A stretch of DNA of 64,000 bases from JACDAL01 sp963849115 (GCA_963849115.1 CAWKGK010000002.1:124001-188000), one strand, 5' to 3'. Shown: positions 51,069 to 60,622, counted from the first letter of the stretch. Notes: generated from the letters alone by a model not told the origin. Made by a program: numbers and translations.

Positions 51069-51473
51069 GTGGACGGGGACTCACTCTTGGAGAGGTGGTT
51101 CGCCGCGGGAGACGAGGGCGATCTGGACGCATTTGACGACTTTCTCCACCCCAACGTTGTCGTACACGCCCCGATGGGTCTATCGACTGAGGGGCCCGAT
51201 GCCGAGAAGGCGGTGTGGAGAGATGCCCTTCGCGCCATGCCGGACATCCGCCACGACTTGCAGGAAGTTATCAGCCTGGGCTCCACGATTGCGGCCCGCG
51301 CCGTCGTGACAGGTACGCTCGAAGGCGATTTTGCGGGTATCAGCGCCAACGGGAAGAGCTTCCAGATCGACCAGGGTCTCTTCGCTCACGTTCGCGAGGA
51401 CAAGATTGTCGAAGCTTGGGAGATTGCGGACACGGCGAGCCTTCTTCGACAGCTCGGAGCGCTCCCCGAGTGA
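51069..51473 (+). CDS. SnoaL-like ester cyclase/NTF2-fold protein
   Basis: A 134-residue protein: LLERWFAAGDEGDLDAFDDFLHPNVVVHAP and the EAWEIADTASLLRQLG end are the hallmark of the SnoaL-like NTF2 fold used by small cyclases and hydrolases of diverse substrates. GTG start with GAGGAGGAAC upstream. Function unknown. Confidence 0.85.
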   Translation: MDGDSLLERWFAAGDEGDLDAFDDFLHPNVVVHAPMGLSTEGPDAEKAVWRDALRAMPDIRHDLQEVISLGSTIAARAVVTGTLEGDFAGISANGKSFQIDQGLFAHVREDKIVEAWEIADTASLLRQLGALPE

Positions 51474-51506
51474 TTGATGGGTGGCGCGGGCACTGGTGGA
51501 CGGTGC

Positions 51507-52667
51507 TCACTTCTCTGCTAGCGCGACCTCGGTTCGACCGCGCAGACGCGCAACGATGCCGGCTTCCTGCTCCAACTCGGCACGCCGCCTCGCAGGGATC
51601 GGCGACCATGTTTCGAGCGTGATCTCCAGTCGCCGCCCTTTGGCTTTCGCTCTCCAAACCCCCACCGGCTCACCGTCGATCAGCAGAACCCCGGGGTTAC
51701 CAACTGGTTTCCAGACCTTTCTCTGCAGTTCGCGTGCAGGGATGAGAAGGGCGCGGTCACGCTGAGCAAGGAACGGGTCATTCGGAGGCAGGAAGCGGGC
51801 ACCACTCGTGCGGGGTGCATCTCGTAAGACTCCTAGATCCTCCTTCAGGATAGAGGAGCATCTGCCATCGAGGGCCACCGTGGCCATCTCCTCCTGTAGC
51901 AGCTCCCACGTCCGGCGTGTATCCGTAACCGAAAGATTGGTCCACGTTGCGAAGTGGGAGTGTGTAGTGGGGCCATACTGACGCAAGAAGCGACGCGCCA
52001 ATGCCTTGCGGGCCTCGGTTCTGTCCTCGCAACGCAAGTCCCGGCCGAGCCACTCGCGCGTCCTCGCGAGCGCAGGCGAACCTTCAACCCTCGGCCCGAA
52101 AACAATCCCGCCCGCCAAACCGACAATTCGCAGCAGGCCATCGGGGATGTGACTGACCTGGCAGCCATCGCACCAAGGCTCGAGTTCGCGCGGGAGGTGC
52201 CCGTGAAGCGCTTCACTCAGATCGCGTTTTCGCATCGGCCGGTCGAGGACAGCAGCGACCGCTTCGACCGACTTGTCGAAAGCCTCGCGTGCCGGCACAC
52301 CGGCATTCTGGAGCCTCAGCATGTCTCCCGTGAGTAGCGACGCCAGCGACTCGTCGTCTTGGGGCAAAGCTCCGTTGGTGAAGATGTGGGCGTCGCTCGT
52401 GGGAACGACATAGGGCGCGCCGCGCACACCCCACACCCGCACCAGCGTCTTGTCCTCCAGGAGGGCGCGCCGGTATGTCTCCGGATCCAGGTCCTGCAAC
52501 CGAGCTCCAAGAGCGAGCAGGGCGCTGCCTTCAGGGTTGTCATGAAGGCCGATGAGCCCTGCACACCGTTCGAGCGATTCCGTGGGGCTTCGCTCTCTCA
52601 ACCCGTGTGCAAGCAAACGGAACCTGACGGCCTGCTCCCTCGTTACCTCAAGCCGCAATTTCTTCAC
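51507..52667 (-). CDS. Winged-helix HTH_42 family protein (AlkZ/YcaQ superfamily)
   Basis: A 386-residue protein with the HTH_42 layout: RRALLEDKTLVRVWGVRGAPYVVP, a tandem winged-helix middle part and a C-terminal FLPPNDPFLAQRDR stretch typical of the family. Some members are DNA glycosylases that unhook crosslinks using a Gln-x-Gln/Asp motif at GLQAQ; here the place reads GLHDNP, so the catalytic residues differ. GTG start at 52667. Confidence 0.8.
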   Translation of the reverse strand: MKKLRLEVTREQAVRFRLLAHGLRERSPTESLERCAGLIGLHDNPEGSALLALGARLQDLDPETYRRALLEDKTLVRVWGVRGAPYVVPTSDAHIFTNGALPQDDESLASLLTGDMLRLQNAGVPAREAFDKSVEAVAAVLDRPMRKRDLSEALHGHLPRELEPWCDGCQVSHIPDGLLRIVGLAGGIVFGPRVEGSPALARTREWLGRDLRCEDRTEARKALARRFLRQYGPTTHSHFATWTNLSVTDTRRTWELLQEEMATVALDGRCSSILKEDLGVLRDAPRTSGARFLPPNDPFLAQRDRALLIPARELQRKVWKPVGNPGVLLIDGEPVGVWRAKAKGRRLEITLETWSPIPARRRAELEQEAGIVARLRGRTEVALAEK

Positions 52668-52758
52668 CTCTCCCGCGATTATCCGGGTCGAATCAAGGGA
52701 GCGCGCTCTGAGCGCTCTCAGGTACGGAATCTGGACTCAGGAGCGCTCTGGGCGCGAT

Positions 52759-53682
52759 TCAGGCAGACGGCGGGGGAAAGTACTCCATCCCGAACAGCTT
52801 GGACCCGGAGAAGCTCAAACTCCACACGCTGCCCTTGGGAGCTGCAAAGTCTTCGGGGAGAGGTACCCGGTCCGCTTCTGCGAGCCGGCCCAACAGATCC
52901 GGGATGACATCACCCTGACTACAGGCGACCGCGGCCCCGCCGTTGGTCAGGCTCCGCATGAGCTCGACCGCGGCCTCCCGGCGCCGGGGATAACCGAGCT
53001 CTGATAGCAGGGAATCCTCGGTTACCGGGACACCGGCGCTGTGGCTCAAGGGCTCGACCGTCTGGACGCAGCGCACGAAATCGGCCGAGATGATGTGTCG
53101 CGGCGCGAAGCGGACAAGCAAACGGGCCAGTCCCGAGGCTTGCTCCTTTCCCTTGGCATCAAGAGGTCGGAGCCGGTCGTCTTTCTTCCACTTGGAGCGC
53201 TGGCCCGCGCTCCCGTGGCGCACCAGCAGGAGTAGTCGAGTATCCACCGGCTGACTCGCGAAACGGCCCAGGATCTCCCGGTCGGTGGGATAGGTCAGCA
53301 GATCCCGAGCGTCAGCCAGAGGAGTCCAGCGAATACGGTCGACCTCGTTCCCAGGCTCGAAGGAACCGGGTCCGGCTTTCATCGCCCAGAACGTCGTGAC
53401 CTTGGGACGGGCGCCGTTGCGAGACGCCTTCAGATATCGCACCTTGCCCAGAGAGCGACCAGGTAGAGCGTGGTAACCGGTTTCTTCCCAGACCTCTCTG
53501 AGAGCCGCCTCGAAGGCGGTCTCGCCGGGCTCGAGTTTGCCCTTGGGGAGGCTCCAGTCATCGTATTGGGGGCGGTGGATGAGCACCACCTCGACCCCCT
53601 CGGCGCCCTTCGCTCGCCCCCTGCGCCGCCATAGGACCCCCCCGGCGGCGCGAATCTCTGGTCTCTTCAGCTCTTCATCCAT
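52759..53682 (-). CDS. mutT1: MutT1-type NUDIX hydrolase fused to a histidine phosphatase
   Basis: A 307-residue two-domain protein. N-terminal NUDIX: GKLEPGETAFEAALREVWEE with the G-x5-E-x7-RE-x2-EE pattern (about 49-68). C-terminal histidine phosphatase: LLVRHGSAG (about 153). Mycobacterial MutT1 hydrolyses 8-oxo-GTP and diadenosine polyphosphates. Clustered with ppk, as in M. tuberculosis. Overlaps the CHAD gene by 16 bases. Confidence 0.9.
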   Translation of the reverse strand: MDEELKRPEIRAAGGVLWRRRGRAKGAEGVEVVLIHRPQYDDWSLPKGKLEPGETAFEAALREVWEETGYHALPGRSLGKVRYLKASRNGARPKVTTFWAMKAGPGSFEPGNEVDRIRWTPLADARDLLTYPTDREILGRFASQPVDTRLLLLVRHGSAGQRSKWKKDDRLRPLDAKGKEQASGLARLLVRFAPRHIISADFVRCVQTVEPLSHSAGVPVTEDSLLSELGYPRRREAAVELMRSLTNGGAAVACSQGDVIPDLLGRLAEADRVPLPEDFAAPKGSVWSLSFSGSKLFGMEYFPPPSA

Positions 53683-55154
53683 GCCACCAGCTTCTTGTCG
53701 TCCAGTTTCGACCAGGACCTCGTCCAGCCGCGGCGTGCCTTGGCGGCGGCGGCCAGCTCTCGCTCGAGCAGCCTACCGGCCGCCAGGGCCACTTCTGGTC
53801 GGCGTTCCCCCGTCACCAATCGCTCGATCGTCGCCTTTGCCATGACCGCGTCCTGAAGCTCGCCGAGCGCATCCTGAACGTCGGCGGCCCGATCGGCAAA
53901 CTTGACGACTCGCCTATCACCAAGCGCATCCGCCGCCGCCTCAGCGGCGTAGCGGGCGCGCTTGGTGTGGATGCGCAGCTTGTGCAGATCTTCGTCCGAG
54001 GCATCTGCACCCCGCGAGCCCGCCCTCTTCCTCGCCTTTTTCCAGGCCTGCAGAACCAGCGGGGGCAGGGTTTCGGAGCAAAGCCTTTGGGCTTCACCAG
54101 TCAGCGGCGGGCAGCTGCCGACCTCGTCGAGGCGCTCGAGAAGCTCGATGTAACGGGCGTCGGCGAGCGCCTCCTCGAGGCGAGAGAACGCCTTCTCCCG
54201 TTCTCCCTCCAGCGCCTTGTAGATAGGCTCGAGCTTCGCCGCGAGGTCGGGGGCGGAAAGTCTGAATCGCTCTAACAGGACATCCGTATCACGCACGGCC
54301 CCCAGCAACTCTCCCAACCACTGCAGCTCCGCGCGGGTGGCATCGGTCCAGGCCTGATCCAGCAGCGGCTTGAAGGTCCGAAGGTCGCTTCGCAGTCTCC
54401 GGGTGGCGACCCTCATCTGGTGCAGCGGTTCGGCCTCGCCCAGTCTCGTGGCCGGGTCGTTGGTGACGAGACGCTGGAATCCTGTCGCGATGACCGCCTG
54501 CATCGCGAAGCCGGCACGGTCGGTAGGGCGCAGGTCCGAAAGATCGATCAGGGAGGCGCCGGGATCGATGCCGATGGCGCGAACGAGCTTGGGCCCGGGC
54601 GCGGCGGGGACTGCTCCGCCCTCCCGGAAAACCTCAGCCAGGCGCTCCACCCCCGCTCTGTCCAGCGTCAGCCCTTCGATCTCTACTTCCGTGAAGCGCT
54701 CTTTCACCCGGTTGCCTTCGAGCACCGAGACGGTGTCGTGGGAGATCTCGGCTAGCTCCTGGTCTTGTTCGCCCATCAGCAGCCACCGTTTCCGCACTGT
54801 GCGAAGGCGCGCCACCGGTCTCAGCGTCTCAGATCTCAGATGGGCCGTGAGAAGAGCGCGAGCCGCGGTCGGCACGGAGCGAGCGCTGCCGTCGAATCGG
54901 AGCTCCCTCCGCTCCACGACATCACCCTCTTCTAGCGGGAACTTCAAGGTCCACGCCGCCCCGCCATCGTCTCCCGACCTCCATCGAAGCGTGATCCCGC
55001 GGTGAGCCAGACGCATGGCGGGCGTGTCGTGATAAGTCGCTCGAAGCGTCTGAGTTTCCAGCTCACGTACCTCAACGACTCCATGGCCGTCGGAGGTGAA
55101 GTCTGGGAGCTCGAGGGGGCCATCCAGCGCAAGCTTCACTTCGATCTCACGCAT
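53667..55154 (-). CDS. CYTH-CHAD domain protein
   Basis: A 495-residue protein: CYTH domain (REIEVKLAL at the start, then TLRATYHDTPAMRLAHRGITLR), followed by a CHAD helical domain (HQMRVATRRLRSDLRTF; LHKLRIHTKRARYAAEA). CYTH domains hydrolyse tri- or polyphosphates; CHAD binds polyphosphate. Located between ppk and mutT1, so polyphosphate metabolism is the likely job. ATG 55154 overlaps the ppk stop by 8 bases. Confidence 0.92.
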   Translation of the reverse strand: MREIEVKLALDGPLELPDFTSDGHGVVEVRELETQTLRATYHDTPAMRLAHRGITLRWRSGDDGGAAWTLKFPLEEGDVVERRELRFDGSARSVPTAARALLTAHLRSETLRPVARLRTVRKRWLLMGEQDQELAEISHDTVSVLEGNRVKERFTEVEIEGLTLDRAGVERLAEVFREGGAVPAAPGPKLVRAIGIDPGASLIDLSDLRPTDRAGFAMQAVIATGFQRLVTNDPATRLGEAEPLHQMRVATRRLRSDLRTFKPLLDQAWTDATRAELQWLGELLGAVRDTDVLLERFRLSAPDLAAKLEPIYKALEGEREKAFSRLEEALADARYIELLERLDEVGSCPPLTGEAQRLCSETLPPLVLQAWKKARKRAGSRGADASDEDLHKLRIHTKRARYAAEAAADALGDRRVVKFADRAADVQDALGELQDAVMAKATIERLVTGERRPEVALAAGRLLERELAAAAKARRGWTRSWSKLDDKKLVAWMKS

Positions 55155-57237
55155 GCTCCGCCGCCCTTTGCATGAGCACCCGCTGCATGTCGATGCGCTC
55201 AGCACCATCCTGTGGCGTCACCCGTGACCAACTCCCTTCCGCGCTCAAGCTCCAAGCGTTGACGTTGTCGCTGAAGCCGATCTCGAGCAAGAACCTCAGC
55301 TCGTCTTTGAGACTCGGAGCATCAACGCGTACCAGGGTTTCAACGCGCCCGTCGAGATTGCGAGGCATGATGTCGGCACTGCCGATGAATATCTCCTCTT
55401 CCCCCCCATTGGAGAAGTAGAAGATGCGTGAGTGCTCAAGCCACCGGCCCACAACACTGTGCACCCGGATACTCTCGCTCAGGCCCTCGATGCCAGGACG
55501 CAGACAGCATATTCCTCGCACCAGCAGTTCGATCTCGACCCCGGCCTGTGACGCCTGGTAAAGCGCTTCGATGACCCTCTCGTCCACGAGGCTGTTCACC
55601 TTGAACGCGATGTGCCCCGGTGACTCGGCGCGGCTCTGAGAGGCCTCCCTCTCTATGAGAGAGATAATCCGCTCGCGCATATCCTCGGGAGCAACGATCA
55701 AGTGCCGATACTCGGGGCGGCGAGAGTATCCGGTGAGGTAGTTGAAGAGCTCGCCGACCTCCGCACACAGGCCGGCATCGGCCGTAAAAAGTCCCAGGTC
55801 TTCGTAGGAACGAGCGGTCTTGGGATTATAGTTTCCTGTGCCGATGTGAACGTAGCGACGAAGTGAGTCTTTCTCCTGTCGAACTACCAACAAGAGCTTC
55901 GCGTGCGTCTTGAGCCCCACCAGTCCATACACGACATGACAACCCGCCTTCTCCAAGGCTCTCGCCCAGCCGATGTTGGCGCGTTCGTCAAAGCGGGCTT
56001 TGATCTCAACCAACACGACCACCTGCTTGCCTGCTTCCGCCGCGTCGATAAGTTTGTCGACTACGGGACTGTCGCCCGACGTGCGATACAGCGTCTGCTT
56101 GATCGCGAGAACGTTGGGATCGGAAGCAGCTTGCTCGATCAGCCGTTCGACGCTGGTCGCGAAGGAATGGTACGGGTGCTGCACCAGCACATCGTTCGCA
56201 CTCAGCGCCCGGAACATGTCGCTGGGTGCATCGTCGGGCGCGATCAACTGCCGATGGGTCGCCGGCGAGATCGGGTCGTCCTTTAGGTCGGGCCGGTCGA
56301 TGTCGTACAGGGTCATCAACCCTCCGAGATCGAGGGGGCCGGGCAGGCGATGAACGTCGATGGGCTCGACTTCGAGCTCTCTCTTGAGCACATCGAGCAC
56401 ATGCGGCGACATGTCCGTTTCGATCTCGAGACGCACCGCCGGGCTGAACCGCCGCCTGACGAGCTCTTCCTCCAGCGCCTGCAAGAGGTCTTCAGCGCCG
56501 TCGTCGTTGATCTCGAGGTCCGCGTTACGGGTGACGCGAAAGGCGTGATGCTCGACGATGTCCATACCCGGGAAAAGCCGGTCCAGGTGAGCCGCGATCA
56601 AGTCCTCCAAAGGGACCAGACAGGAGCGCTCGGCGGCGGCGACAAAGCGCGGAAGCACCGGAGGCACCTTGACGCGGGCGAAGTGCAGCTCGTCGCTATT
56701 GCGGTCACGTACCCGGACGGCCAGATTCAGGGAAAGGTTCGAGATATAGGGGAACGGGTGCCCCGGATCCACCGCCAGCGGCGTCAGCACGGGAAAGATG
56801 TGCTGGGCAAACATCTCGTTAAGTTCCCGCCGGGGATCCGGGTCCAGTTCCTTCCAGCGCACGACCTTGATTCCCTCATCGTCCAACCGGGGCAACACCT
56901 CATCACGGAAGATCTCCGCATGCCGTACCACGAGGGGGGCCAAGCGGGCAGCGAGGGCCCGCAGCTGCTCGCGGGGGGACATCCCCTCGGGTGAGCGAAC
57001 CACCAGGCCGGCGGCGAGCTGCCGCTTCAGGCCGGCGATCCGGACCATGTAGAACTCGTCCAGGAGCGACGAGAAGATCGCCAGAAACTTGACTCGCTCC
57101 AACAGAGGAGAGTTCCGATCCTCGGCCCGATGGAGCACCCTGGCGGCGTAGTCGACCCAGGACAGCTCGCGATTTATCAGCCTGTCGCTGATAGAAGGCC
57201 GAGGGGCGACAGGGACCGATTTGGCTACAGAGGACAT
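55147..57237 (-). CDS. ppk: Polyphosphate kinase PPK1
   Basis: A 696-residue protein with four domains: N-terminal RELSWVDYAARVLHRAED, head, and two C-terminal PLD-like domains holding the phosphorylated His in GLKTHAK (about 442) and the second in GRWLEHSRIFYFS (about 600). It makes polyphosphate from ATP and the reverse. A typical full-length PPK1, at the head of the CHAD-MutT1 operon. Confidence 0.97.
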   Translation of the reverse strand: MSSVAKSVPVAPRPSISDRLINRELSWVDYAARVLHRAEDRNSPLLERVKFLAIFSSLLDEFYMVRIAGLKRQLAAGLVVRSPEGMSPREQLRALAARLAPLVVRHAEIFRDEVLPRLDDEGIKVVRWKELDPDPRRELNEMFAQHIFPVLTPLAVDPGHPFPYISNLSLNLAVRVRDRNSDELHFARVKVPPVLPRFVAAAERSCLVPLEDLIAAHLDRLFPGMDIVEHHAFRVTRNADLEINDDGAEDLLQALEEELVRRRFSPAVRLEIETDMSPHVLDVLKRELEVEPIDVHRLPGPLDLGGLMTLYDIDRPDLKDDPISPATHRQLIAPDDAPSDMFRALSANDVLVQHPYHSFATSVERLIEQAASDPNVLAIKQTLYRTSGDSPVVDKLIDAAEAGKQVVVLVEIKARFDERANIGWARALEKAGCHVVYGLVGLKTHAKLLLVVRQEKDSLRRYVHIGTGNYNPKTARSYEDLGLFTADAGLCAEVGELFNYLTGYSRRPEYRHLIVAPEDMRERIISLIEREASQSRAESPGHIAFKVNSLVDERVIEALYQASQAGVEIELLVRGICCLRPGIEGLSESIRVHSVVGRWLEHSRIFYFSNGGEEEIFIGSADIMPRNLDGRVETLVRVDAPSLKDELRFLLEIGFSDNVNAWSLSAEGSWSRVTPQDGAERIDMQRVLMQRAAEHA

Positions 57238-57399
57238 ACCGTAACGTTAGTACCAGAATGTGAACAACGCGCAAACTCGCCCAGAACGCGTCGTCCGCCT
57301 ACGCATCCCAGCCCTGGGGGGCCCGAGCGGCTTAGAGTGCTCCGCACCGGCCATCCGCCGGTTTATGGGGAGGTACTGAGTGAAGGCTGGACCCGTTAG

Positions 57400-58755
57400 T
57401 CAGAAGCCGCCGCGGGCTATCGATGCAAACTTCGTGTACTGATTCATGAACGCAAGCCTCACCGTCCCCGTGGGGCCATTGCGTTGCTTGGCGACGATGA
57501 GCTCGGCCTCGCCTCGGTGATCGGTGTCCTGGTTGTAGACCTCGTCGCGATAGATGAACACGACCAGGTCTGAGTCCTGCTCGATGCTTCCCGATTCACG
57601 CAGATCTCCCAGCAGAGGGCGCTTGTCGGTGCGGGTCTCGACCCCACGGTTGAGCTGCGAGGCGCAGACGACCGGAACCTCGAGCTCGCGAGCCAGGATC
57701 TTCAGCGAGCGTGAAATCTCAGACACCTCTTGGGCGCGGGTTTCGGACCTGCGGGGAGACTGCATCAACTGGAGGTAGTCCACCACTATCAGGCCGAGGC
57801 CGAACTTAGCCTTGAGGCGCCGGCACTTGGCCCGCATCTCCATCAGCGTGATGTTGGCAGAATCGTCGATGAAGATTGGTGCCTCGGCGAGCCGGCCGAG
57901 TGCGCTGGAAAGCCGCGACCAGTCCTGCTCTTGCAGAGAGCCTCGCCGAATCCGTTGGGAATCGACACGCGCTTCTGAGGAGAGAAATCTCTGGACAAGC
58001 TCGTGGCGAGACATCTCGAGAGAGAACATCACGATCGTCTGCCGCTGGTGAAGCGCAGCATGAAGGGAAATGTCTGCGATCAGAGCCGACTTCCCCATCG
58101 ATGGCCTCGCTGCGATGATTACGAGATTCGAAGGCTGAAAGCCGGCCGTCATATCGTCCAGGTCCGAGAAGCCCGAGGCGAGCCCGGTAACGCTCTCGCC
58201 GCGCTCGTAGAGGGCCTCGATCATCTCCATGTTCTCGTGGAGGAGGGGGCGGATCGGTTGAATGTCGTCGCGCAGGCGCCGGTTGCCGACCTCGTAGACG
58301 AGCTCCTCGGCGGCATCGAGCCCTTCGGCGACGTCCTCGGGAATCGAGAAACCGATTTCCTGGACCTTGTTACCGGCGTCGATCAGCCGCCTCAACAGTG
58401 CGTGCTCCTCGACGATGCGGGCGTAGTGACCGGCCGAGGAGGCGGTCGGATAGGCCTCGAGCAGCCCGTGGATATAGGGCTTGCCCCCGATCGTCTCGAG
58501 CACTCCCCGGCGATTCAGCTCCTCTGCGCAAGTGATGGCATCCGCAGCCTCGCCGCGGCCGTAGAGCGACAAGATGGCCTCGTAGATCTCGGTGTGGCTG
58601 GGCTTGTAGAAGTCCCCCGGCTGAACCACCTCGACCACGTTGGCAATAGCCTCTTTGGACTCGAGCATGGCCCCGAGCACCGATAGCTCGGCGTCGAGGT
58701 TGTGCGGCGGGATCCGGCTATGCGCCACCGGTTGAAGCGAAGCGCGTTGCGCCAC
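57400..58755 (-). CDS. dnaB: Replicative DNA helicase DnaB
   Basis: A 451-residue helicase: N-terminal primase-interacting domain (HNLDAELSVLGAMLES), RecA-like domain with Walker A ARPSMGKSA (about 214), Walker B LIVVDYLQLM and arginine-finger region ASQLNRGVETR. No intein. GTG start. It ends the rpsF-ssb-rpsR-rplI-dnaB order. Confidence 0.96.
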   Translation of the reverse strand: MAQRASLQPVAHSRIPPHNLDAELSVLGAMLESKEAIANVVEVVQPGDFYKPSHTEIYEAILSLYGRGEAADAITCAEELNRRGVLETIGGKPYIHGLLEAYPTASSAGHYARIVEEHALLRRLIDAGNKVQEIGFSIPEDVAEGLDAAEELVYEVGNRRLRDDIQPIRPLLHENMEMIEALYERGESVTGLASGFSDLDDMTAGFQPSNLVIIAARPSMGKSALIADISLHAALHQRQTIVMFSLEMSRHELVQRFLSSEARVDSQRIRRGSLQEQDWSRLSSALGRLAEAPIFIDDSANITLMEMRAKCRRLKAKFGLGLIVVDYLQLMQSPRRSETRAQEVSEISRSLKILARELEVPVVCASQLNRGVETRTDKRPLLGDLRESGSIEQDSDLVVFIYRDEVYNQDTDHRGEAELIVAKQRNGPTGTVRLAFMNQYTKFASIARGGF

Positions 58756-59015
58756 TAGTTTTCCCTCTCGTTATTCCGAATAACATCGCTGTAATTTCAG
58801 CACACGGGTACGACAACCCGGCTGGCCGGCCTGCCCTATGGCCCCGGAGCCTTTTCTGGGACGGTATGCGTCCTGCTCTGTGCGTTACAAGAGGGGTGTG
58901 GACGGCGTGGATAAGCCCTCCAAGCGCGGGTCAGGAGGGCTAGGAGCCGTCGATAACGCTGTGGACTTCGGGCTAGGAGTGGCGGGATGATCCTTTTTCA
59001 CTCGGCCCGGGTGCG
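58756..59015. other. Intergenic stretch with DnaA-box-like sites
   Basis: It lies between rplI and dnaB and contains no supported gene. Near 58897-58966 are CGTGGATAA (58906-58914; complement TTATCCACG), CGTCGATAA (complement TTATCGACG), TGTGGACGG and TGTGGACTT, each two or fewer changes from actinobacterial DnaA boxes TTRTCCACA. It may be a dnaB promoter region. Confidence 0.4.
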
Positions 59016-59471
59016 CTATTCCTCCTCGTGCGCGATTACCTCGACGTTCACGAGCGCATTGACTTCCTCGTGGAGATGTACTTCGACCGCGTGCGTGCCG
59101 AGCACCCGTATAGGGTCATCGAGGCGCACGCTATGGCGGTCGATCGCCTCGCCGAGCTGCTCCTCGACTGCCCTGGCGACGTCTGAGCGCGTGACCGATC
59201 CGAACAGCCGGCCCCCTTCGCCTGCGCGAGCCGAGATATAGACCGGCTGCGCGCCGAGAACCGAGACGCGCGCGACGGCTTTCTGCTTGCGCCTGCGCTC
59301 GGCTTCCTCGCGCGAGCGCCTCATCTGCTCGGCCTGACGCAACGAGCCCTTGGTCGTAGGCAACGCAAGTCCCTTGGGCACGAGGTAGTTGCGCGCGTAG
59401 CCGTCGGCGACGGTGACCACATCCCCCCGCAGCCCCAACTTCTCGATGTCTGTTGCCAGTATCACCTTCAC
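59016..59471 (-). CDS. rplI: 50S ribosomal protein L9
   Basis: A 151-residue protein: N-terminal rRNA-binding domain KVILATDIEKLGLRGDVVTVADGYARNYLVPKG and a C-terminal domain joined by a long helix (QAEQMRRSREEAERRRKQK). GTG start at 59471. Confidence 0.97.
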   Translation of the reverse strand: MKVILATDIEKLGLRGDVVTVADGYARNYLVPKGLALPTTKGSLRQAEQMRRSREEAERRRKQKAVARVSVLGAQPVYISARAGEGGRLFGSVTRSDVARAVEEQLGEAIDRHSVRLDDPIRVLGTHAVEVHLHEEVNALVNVEVIAHEEE

Positions 59472-59481
59472 GGCCGCTCCC

Positions 59482-59751
59482 TCAACGAGACGTGTACGGC
59501 AGCAGAGCTACTTCCCGAGCGTTCTTGACCGCGGTCGCCACTCGACGTTGATGCTGGGTGCAGTTTCCGGTAACTCGCCTGGCCCGGATCTTTCCCCGCT
59601 CGCTCATGAACTTGCGAAGCATGGCGATGTCCTTGTAGTCGATGCGCTTCGACTTGTCGGCGCAGAACTGACAAAACTTGCGCTTCCCTTTGCGGGGAGG
59701 CTTACCCGGCGCCGAGCGAGTCGAGCGCCGCTCGCGGCGATCCCGAGCCAT
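59482..59751 (-). CDS. rpsR: 30S ribosomal protein S18 (zinc-binding form)
   Basis: An 89-residue protein with KRKFCQFCADKSKRIDYKD, RARRVTGNCTQHQRRVATAVKNAREVALLPY. Cys-x2-Cys and later Cys/His residues mark the C+ form. ATG 59751 has GCAGGAG upstream; the open frame runs on into ssb but that part is not S18-like. Confidence 0.95.
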   Translation of the reverse strand: MARDRRERRSTRSAPGKPPRKGKRKFCQFCADKSKRIDYKDIAMLRKFMSERGKIRARRVTGNCTQHQRRVATAVKNAREVALLPYTSR

Positions 59752-59779
59752 CAGTGCTCCTGCGCGGAAGTAGCGTGCA

Positions 59780-60256
59780 TTAGAACCCTCCTTCATCTGT
59801 GGGAGCGCCCGAAGGCACGGGGGCCGGTTGCGACACGGAGGAAGGGGCCGAGGCGGGGGCAGAAGCCCAATCCCCTCCGGAGGACCCAGACGAGCGCTGC
59901 GACTTCTCGATCGTGGCGCTCGCCCACCTCAGCGACGGACCCACCTCGTCCACTTGGACCTCGAACACCGACCTGCGATTGCCATCGGGGTCGTCCCAGG
60001 AGCGCTGCTGAAGGCGTCCCACGACGACCACTCTGGTCCCCTTGCGGAATGACTGAGCGACGTTCTCGGCCATATCCCGCCAGCAATTACACCGGAAGAA
60101 GCCATCGAGTTTGTCTTCCCACTGGCCCTCGTTGTTCTTGTAGCGCCTGTTGACTGCGACTGTGAAGTTGGCGACGGCTGCCCCCGAGGGGGTGAAACGA
60201 AGCTCGGGATCGTCGGTGATGTTGCCCACCAGCGTCACCGTGTTGTCGGATGCCAT
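59780..60256 (-). CDS. ssb: Single-stranded DNA-binding protein
   Basis: A 158-residue protein: OB fold (NTVTLVGNITDDPELRFTPSG, WEDKLDGFFRCNCWRDMAENV), a Ser/Gly/Pro tail and the tip TDEGGF. The standard tip is DDDIPF, so the last four residues differ while the acidic residue and final Phe remain. ATG 60256, in the rpsF-ssb-rpsR operon. Confidence 0.96.
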   Translation of the reverse strand: MASDNTVTLVGNITDDPELRFTPSGAAVANFTVAVNRRYKNNEGQWEDKLDGFFRCNCWRDMAENVAQSFRKGTRVVVVGRLQQRSWDDPDGNRRSVFEVQVDEVGPSLRWASATIEKSQRSSGSSGGDWASAPASAPSSVSQPAPVPSGAPTDEGGF

Positions 60257-60337
60257 GCTGTTTCCTTTCTCTGGGCCCCTGAATCCGGATCTGTACTCGT
60301 GACTCGGAATGGATCGAATGGCTCGAGACGGAGAGCT

Positions 60338-60622
60338 TTACTCGGGCCGGAAGATCTTGCCTCGGATGTACTCGTCCGAGACGTGAAGGGTCTGGTTGAG
60401 CCTCTCGACGATTTCGTCGGCGGCCTGGAAGTTCGTGACGAAGTAGTAGCCCTCGTTCTTGTGATCTATCTCGTACGCGAACCTGCGGACACCCCAGCGA
60501 TCGACGCCCGTCACCTTGCCGCCGCCGTCGGTGATGACCGCGTTGAACCTGCCCACGGCCTTCTGGATATCCCCCTCTTCGAGGCGGGAATCGACGATCA
60601 CCATCGCTTCATAACTACGCAC
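60338..60622 (-). CDS. rpsF: 30S ribosomal protein S6
   Basis: A 94-residue protein: SYEAMVIVDSRLEEGDIQKAVGRFNAVI, WGVRRFAYEIDHKNEGYYFVTNF; no C-terminal acidic tail. GTG start at 60622 with AGGAGGAATG upstream. First gene of the ribosomal/replication operon. Confidence 0.97.
   Translation of the reverse strand: MRSYEAMVIVDSRLEEGDIQKAVGRFNAVITDGGGKVTGVDRWGVRRFAYEIDHKNEGYYFVTNFQAADEIVERLNQTLHVSDEYIRGKIFRPE

Noticed and set aside
57255..57275. A PHO-box-like GTTCAC motif upstream of ppk (minus strand)
   Set aside because: Only one half site is recognisable; the required direct repeat at 11-base spacing is too poor.
58870..58980. The chromosomal origin, suggested by DnaA-box-like sites
   Set aside because: No dnaA, dnaN, rpmH or AT-rich unwinding element nearby; the sites are few and imperfect.
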